Assembly (NCBI GenBank): GCA_034509755.1 | Contig: CM067555.1 | Location: forward strand, 7,820,142-7,884,141 | Source of the DNA: Anisodus tanguticus | Lineage: Eukaryota; Streptophyta; Magnoliopsida; Solanales; Solanaceae | Length of the DNA stretch: 64,000 nucleotides | Direction of reading: 5' to 3' | Shown here: positions 58,273 through 64,000 of the stretch, in pieces | How the letters are laid out: each line of letters starts with the position of its first letter | How positions within the stretch are numbered: position 1 is the first letter of the stretch | The notes under the pieces: model-generated | Told to the model about the DNA's origin: nothing | Seen by the model: the letters and a program-made list of their open reading frames with translations, nothing else | Database searches by the model: none | Program-made: the position numbers and the translations under genes

Positions 58273-61200
58273 ATGGAGGTAGGTGTAGCTGCTGATGTCT
58301 TGCTGGAGTATGTTGAATTTCAGATTTTTCCGAGCCAGGGCAGGTTAGATTTCTGTTTTTCTGTTAGACTTGTTTCATTCGTGTTACGATCTCGTAGATC
58401 TTTATCTTCAGCTTGTTTGGATGGTTGTTACCTATTGTATTGTATTGTATTGTATTATACAATGTTTGTTTTGATTGTCACTTTAATTTTATTGTATCGA
58501 ATCGTTAAATCCATCTTTATGTAACGACGAAAAGTCCCATTTTATTAACGACCGATTTGGTGTGGTTGCGTCGTTACCTTATTTTCTTTTGTCTTTTTGT
58601 CTTCGCTTATTATTTAATAATCCTATTTTATCCTTTACCCTACATTGTTTATAATAACTCTACCCCGTATCCTTCTTTCTTTATAATGTTGCTTCAGAGT
58701 GCTGACATGTGGCATTATGTAACGATGGGTAACGATACAATCTATCCAAACGTTGTATTCTTCAAAACAATACAGTAAAACACGATATAATATGATACGA
58801 TACGTTATGAAACCATATGTAACAATCATCCAAACAAGTTCAGATGTTTGATCAATTTTTGACACATTGTATTCTTTGGTCAAAATAAAGAGTGGATAAA
58901 AATTTAAGACTGAGCTTTTTCAACAATTTGTTCTTTCGTTCTTGACACAGGTATGAGACATGTATATGCTATGACAACAAGGTAGAGGCAGCATCCTCTG
59001 GGCTTCTGGAGCAAATAGTGCAACATTCTCCCAAAATCAAATCTTTGCACTCCAAAGGATCAGATACCAGTTTCAAATTTAAGCCGTTGGGAAATCTTAG
59101 TGATGCCAAATGGTTTACGAAATCCACGTTAATCAGGTTTATTTAGACAGCATCATTTGCTTCAAACTATTCCTTTATTAGTTCTAAGTGCTCATATTCT
59201 CACACTGCAATTCCCTTTTTTTCTTCTTCAGGTTTCTTCGTATTATCAGATCATCAGATATATTTAATGTGGCCAAAGCGATGGTACATGAAATATCACA
59301 GCTTGAAGATGCTCGAAAGTTTCATCTTTCTTTATATTCAAAGGTGTTTGGTTTTTTTAACATCCTTTTGCCCCTTCAATTATTTCATAGAAACATGTGA
59401 CAAGCAGATACTAAGCTCGTTTACTCTTTTAGGGTCCTCAAGATCATACCGGGAGTGGGGAAACAGGTTAATTTTACTTTCTTCATAGAATGTCTGTCAA
59501 ACGAAAAAGGAACTGCAGAGCAAGTGATATCCTTTCTTTTATTTTCAGCTGATGTTAGCTACTCAAATAGTGCGGCACCAACAGTTGATGTAATTCAATC
59601 TCTCCTTTTTTGTGAATCATCTTTTTTATTTCACAGAGATTATTGCTCTTATATGATTTGAAGCTAACGTGATTACTGATTTCTATCCAGGCTGATGATA
59701 ACCCTTCTTCATTAGATGCTTCCAAGTATGACGTCTTTGAGACTCTTTAAAGTTTTCTGTAGTTATTCTAGCATCTCCTAAAATCCTCAATGTGAACAGG
59801 AATGAATTGTTACGAGCGATGGACTTGAGACTCACTGCATTAACAGAGGAATTGGCTGCAATTTTTGACCAAGCTGTTGGCACCAAATGCTCTTTCGAGG
59901 ATATCACTAACGTAGAAAAATTCTCTTACTATTTTGGAGCTGTTGACTTAAGGTAAGCTAATGGACTGGAAAGGCGACTGAAGCCAAAAGGGTCTTGGTT
60001 TAACGTATAACAAATTGTGTAGTAATTTCCATGTTCTATCAACATTTCTATAAACTTTTAGTTTGCTATTCTATTTTTAGTGATCATATTAAAACGGAAG
60101 ACACATTTACCCTTCAATCCAATTTTAAGTCACCAGAACTTAATAGTAAAATACTACGTAATAGGAAATTTGAAAGTGAAGTACGCCAATTGTGGCTTGG
60201 AAGGGGTTAATTTCTGAATTGTCAATATGTTGATCGGATGTCTTCCTAACCTGTTCTAGTGGACATACACCCATTTGGTTGAGAGGAGAGACTTGAATTC
60301 GGGATTTTTACACTATTATGACTGCTCCCTTTGTCGAATTAAGGTGATTTAGCTACCCCTTGTTCATAGAAGGAAATTCCATCTTGAAGGTCTTAGTGCT
60401 TCTTAGTTTGACCAGTTCAGACTGGAGCCTTTTTTCTGCACAAGTGTTCTTTATGGAGAGATTGCAAAAATTTGGAGCAACCTTTCTTCTTCCAAATTCT
60501 TTTGAAATAATGTGGGGAGATGGAGAATCGTTCACTTGGGGAAATAGGACTTCGGAAACTAAAAAGTTCTAAGCATTGGATGTATTTCTTTCACATGTTG
60601 TTTAACTTGTAAAATAGGCTCCCTCTACCTATCAATGAGACAAAACTAAATCTTCTAGAACCAATATATGTGCAACTGGTAATGACCAAGGATGTGCTGT
60701 CTATTTTAGGAACTGTCTGCAGAAGTTTGTTGCATTGAGGCACGGAAATACAAATGGCGATTCTCCTGGTAAAGAACCATCTCTCTCTAAAAATGATGCC
60801 AGGAATGACAATGCTGGTCCTGTAGGGAGTACTTCTACAGCTGTGAAATATAGTGCCTCGCCTGCGAAAGCTGCTCAGATTGAGAGGCAAAGCTCATCAG
60901 CAAGTGAGGAATCATCTTCGACAAGTGAGGAGGAACAACCACCGGTGGAAAGGAGTCGGACCCTTGTAAGATCTGCATCACCAAGAAGGTCTGCATCTCC
61001 GATGCGAAGAGTTCAAATTGGGCGATCTGGATCACGGCGATCCACTGCTTTAACAATAAAGAGTCTGACTTTCTTTCCTGCCAGGGAAAGGTCAGTCTCT
61101 CATAAAGATGAATCTGCAAGCGATTGTGATGAGGATGAATGTGAGCAAACCTCAAAAAAATCTGAGAACAATGTACAAAGAATGAGCGTGCAAGATGCGA

Positions 61201-63459
61201 TTAGTCTTTTTGAAAACAAACAGAGAGGAGGTCAAATAGTAGATTTTCAGAAGACAGAGTCATTATTGAATGTCTCAGTCGCTAATAAAGCGGTAATGAG
61301 AAGATGGAGTTCAGGTGTGTGTGAAAGTGCTAATCCAGTAAATGTTGCTGTCAATAAGTTGGAAGATCAAGAAATTGAGAGCGCTTCAGAAATGAAGCCA
61401 GAGTCTTGTCCTACCGAAATCTATGATGCTGAGGCTGCTGATAATGATTGCAAATCAAACATAACTGAAGAAAGAGCAGCTAGTCCAGACGAAATGAGAA
61501 AGGAATCTCTCCCTAACCAAGCTGAAGAACCAGGTCAGGAATTGAATGCCTCAGTCGAATGGACTCGAAAAAAGGAAGCAGAACTAAACCAATTGCTGAT
61601 GAGAATGATGGAAACCAAGCCTACCAAATATAAAAAAGTGGCACCTAGAGATAGCAAACTCCAACATCCTTCCAATGAGCGTAAAGGTGGTCTCTATGAT
61701 CATTACAAAGAAAAGAGGGATGAGAAACTTCGTGGCGATACTACCAGGAAACAAGCAGAGAAGGGAAAGCAATTTAAAGCACTGCAGCAAATTCTTGATG
61801 AGAGAAAATCTGAGATGGTCTCAAGAAAAGCGAGTAACGATAATAAAACATCAAATATAAAGAGACCGCAGAAAGCAGCGAAGAACTTACCTGAATCTGT
61901 CAATCCCAGAAGTGGAACTCTTAATCCTGCAGTTGTAAAGAAAGTTCCATCGAAAACATCACCGTTGCCAGCAACCCGCAAGTCATGGCCATCTGCATCT
62001 TCACCAAGGGCTGCAGGGATATCACCTGTACCTACCCATAGAATATCACAGCCAGCGCCGACCGTTCCTCGGTCAAGCCAAAAAGTTGAGAGATTACAAC
62101 CAAATACTGTGAGAGCAACAGAGAATGGTACCAAAAAGACTGTTAAAGGTGTAAGTGAAAAGAAGCTAGAAACTGTGACGAGAAAAACTAGCAAACCTAG
62201 AAGATCCAAAGTTCAGCCTGCTTCTGAAGATTCTGCTTCCTCAGCCAAACCTATGCTGAGCAAGGTTACAAAGAAAAGTACTGTGGTGCCTCTGGAATCA
62301 AAGGAGCCAAAGCCTTTTCTTCGTAAGGGCTCACGCGCTGGATCTGCTCCAGTGATAAAGGTTAAAGTTTCATCTCAGCCTGAAGAGTATGTGATGGACT
62401 CTGTAGATTTGGTTCAAACGGAAGAGAAAGAAATGGCTTCTATTTATTTTGATCCTGTTAATCAAGTCCACGAGGATAAAGACTCTGAAGCTCAGGCAAA
62501 GAGCCCCCAGAAATGTGAAAACACAGAAAGTTTTGATACAGTCACTCCAAATGAATCAGATGATTTTGGAAGGATTGAAGATTCTACGCCAAAAACAAAG
62601 GCTGAAGGAGAACCAAACATCTCACCTAGTGTCTGGGTGGAAATAGAGGAGCACGAGAATCAGTCTTTTCCAAGTAATGGTGATTTCTATAATAATGATG
62701 TTGCACCTGTAAGGGTCTCAAGTCCACGAGTTCGTCATTCTCTTTCTCAATTGATGCTCGAAGACAACGGTGAAACTGATGTTATTGACTGGGGTAATGC
62801 TGAGAATCCACCAACCATGATATATCAGAAGGATGCACCTAAAGGTTTGAAACGGCTTCTGATGTTGGCTCGGAAGAGTAAGACTGATGCAAATTCAACT
62901 GATTTTTCAAGCCCCTCTGTCTTTTCCGAAGGAGAGGATGACCCCGAGGATTCTAAAGCTCTTACTAAGAGAAGTTCTGAAAATCTGCTGAAGAAGGCTA
63001 CACTTCATGCAAAAAATTCTGGGCAACAGAAATCGTCATCATCTGAAGTCTACGAGCTATCTGGTACTTATTCTTGCTTCACATCAAGCATTTTATTTTC
63101 CATTCTAATTGACTGTTTAAGTTGTCTGTTAATTTTAATCATTTCTGATGGACTTTAGTTCATTATTGTTATGGATTTTTGACATTTCTGTTGCAGCACC
63201 AACTGGTATAGGAAAATATTCTGCTCAGAAATTGCAAGAAGGCCATATCTCAGCTGCAGCGACTACGACAAAAGGTTACTATGTTTTTTTTATATTCCAG
63301 TTTGACTTACTTTCTTGCCATAAACTGTAATTTTATATGATATCGATGCGTATGTTCTTTGTCCTTAACGTTCTGATGCTTTATGTTTCAGCAACAAGAT
63401 CATTCTTCTCTCTTTCAGCATTCAAAGGGAGCAAACAAAATGATGCCAAGTTTCGATGA
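58273..63459 (+). CDS. Disordered Ser/Arg/Lys-rich plant protein, COP1-interacting-protein-related family, 1043 aa
   Basis: Ten exons: 58273..58343, 58951..59136, 59232..59343, 59433..59466, 59549..59589, 59691..59725, 59800..59952, 60710..63063, 63197..63274 and 63392..63459. All introns GT-AG; phases close to 1043 aa. The N-terminal 210 residues look folded (LLEYVEFQIFPSQGRYETC; WFTKSTLIRFLRII; VHEISQLEDARKFHLSLYSK; NELLRAMDLRLTALTEELAA). Then a Ser/Glu tract, an RS-type stretch (RSASPRRSASPMRRVQIGRS), a conserved VQDAISLFENKQRGG helix, a Lys/Glu-rich coiled-coil-like part, a Pro/Ser/Lys-rich basic region, and a C-terminal RSFFSLSAFKGSK tail. I recognise a plant-only family labelled COP1-interacting-protein-related or adhesin-like; which member is uncertain and the function is not established here. 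Probably nuclear or cytoskeletal, by charge. Confidence 0.9.
58412..58838. mobile_element. MITE (427 bp) in intron 1
   Basis: Perfect 12-bp inverted ends CTTGTTTGGATG / CATCCAAACAAG, flanked by TTCAG on both sides (58407..58411, 58839..58843). An (ATTGT)n microsatellite lies near the left end, with matching ACAAT words near the right. No coding capacity. Superfamily uncertain. Confidence 0.82.
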
Positions 63460-64000
63460 ACATGGACCCAACGACCCACGACCCAATTCCCATTAAAACA
63501 AAACATTAGCACATCGCCAATGCCTCGACATTTTGGAAATGTTTTGTTTTACAAAAGGAGTATGCAGAAGTTGCAGCTATAAGGTTGCAGTTTCTTGCAT
63601 CTGAAAAACGTTGTCCTAATCAATTTACAGTATGTGAAACAGAAATCTGAAATTCTTCAGCATAACAATTTACAAGTTTTCAGTCTGGATTTAGTTCTTA
63701 AAAATTACTGCATAGATAGATTTGATATGTGTAGCCTTGTTTATTTAAATCTTAACTATTCAAACTTCAATAACTGAAAGTTCAAATATTGACACTGTAG
63801 GTCGTGAATCAACATTCATGATACGCATAGATTGTCTGATTTAGCTTAATATGTTCAAAGATCTTCTGAATCGACTATACCAAGGAAAACCTATTTACTT
63901 TGCATCATACATCTTCTCTTCTAATATTTGGTTCCATAAGATGGAATTTAACGTTTTGGTGTTTTTTGGAAATGACTTTTATGTTTATATATGATGGCTT
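63460..64000 (+). other. 3' UTR and downstream flank
   Basis: Non-coding after the TGA at 63457..63459. AT-rich; nothing else recognised up to the window end. Confidence 0.45.

Noticed and set aside
61703..62209. 168-residue open frame on the minus strand
   Set aside because: Lies wholly antisense to exon 8 of the Ser/Arg-rich gene; low complexity and no family features, so it is a shadow of biased codon use.

Overview
The window is nuclear plant DNA, most likely from Solanaceae. It has intron-rich genes with GT-AG introns and plant-specific protein families. The repeats are types I associate with nightshades: TS/SolS-like SINEs with TTG or A tails, a TRIM, Copia LTR elements, L1- and RTE-type LINEs, Stowaway and fold-back MITEs, and hAT elements with G/C-rich ends. 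There are no bacterial, CRISPR, plastid-operon or rRNA features. Genus cannot be fixed by eye.

Layout. (1) 228-2614, minus: LRR receptor-like (pseudo)kinase in two exons; its intron holds a decayed copy of its own exon 1 end. (2) 4899-11067: a 41-bp tandem repeat split by a decayed Copia element (LTRs 5031-5449 and 10609-11062, 5-bp target duplication CTTCA), itself hit by a 501-bp non-autonomous hAT. (3) 12088-13098: 5' end of a second Copia element. (4) 15108-18679: a 3.6-kb hAT with a dead minus-strand transposase. (5) 18874-27995, plus: 8-exon ER-type RING/transmembrane (RNFT-like) E3 ligase gene, 416 aa, whose introns hold SINEs, an RTE LINE tail and a complete 357-bp TRIM. (6) 29317-32735, minus: ATG18/WIPI-type autophagy gene with a frameshift and a lost splice donor, probably a pseudogene. 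(7) 33840-41170: nested transposon mosaic: minus-strand L1 LINE pieces, an LTR-less Copia pol fragment, and a second hAT related to the first but in opposite orientation. (8) 42163-52222, plus: 8-exon WD40/beta-propeller-like gene, 481 aa, with a 7.4-kb first intron filled with TEs and a triplicated leader. (9) 52759-58272: Stowaway, fold-back and hAT MITEs. (10) 58273-63459, plus: 10-exon, 1043-aa disordered Ser/Arg/Lys-rich protein of the family annotated as COP1-interacting-protein-related.

The host genes have no shared pathway or operon logic; they are separate nuclear genes in a TE-rich setting. I assembled all five gene models by hand from splice signals and reading phase; the internal phases close to complete ORFs in all but the ATG18-like locus. 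At least five hAT-type insertions with 8-bp target duplications are visible, so hAT activity is the dominant structural theme. I saw no clearly new biological system. The strongest leads are the damaged ATG18 locus, the GA-AG intron and triplicated ATG-stop leader of the WD40 gene, the relic exon in the receptor-kinase intron, the TE mosaic at 33.8-41.2 kb, and a foreign-looking 124-bp insert in one hAT.
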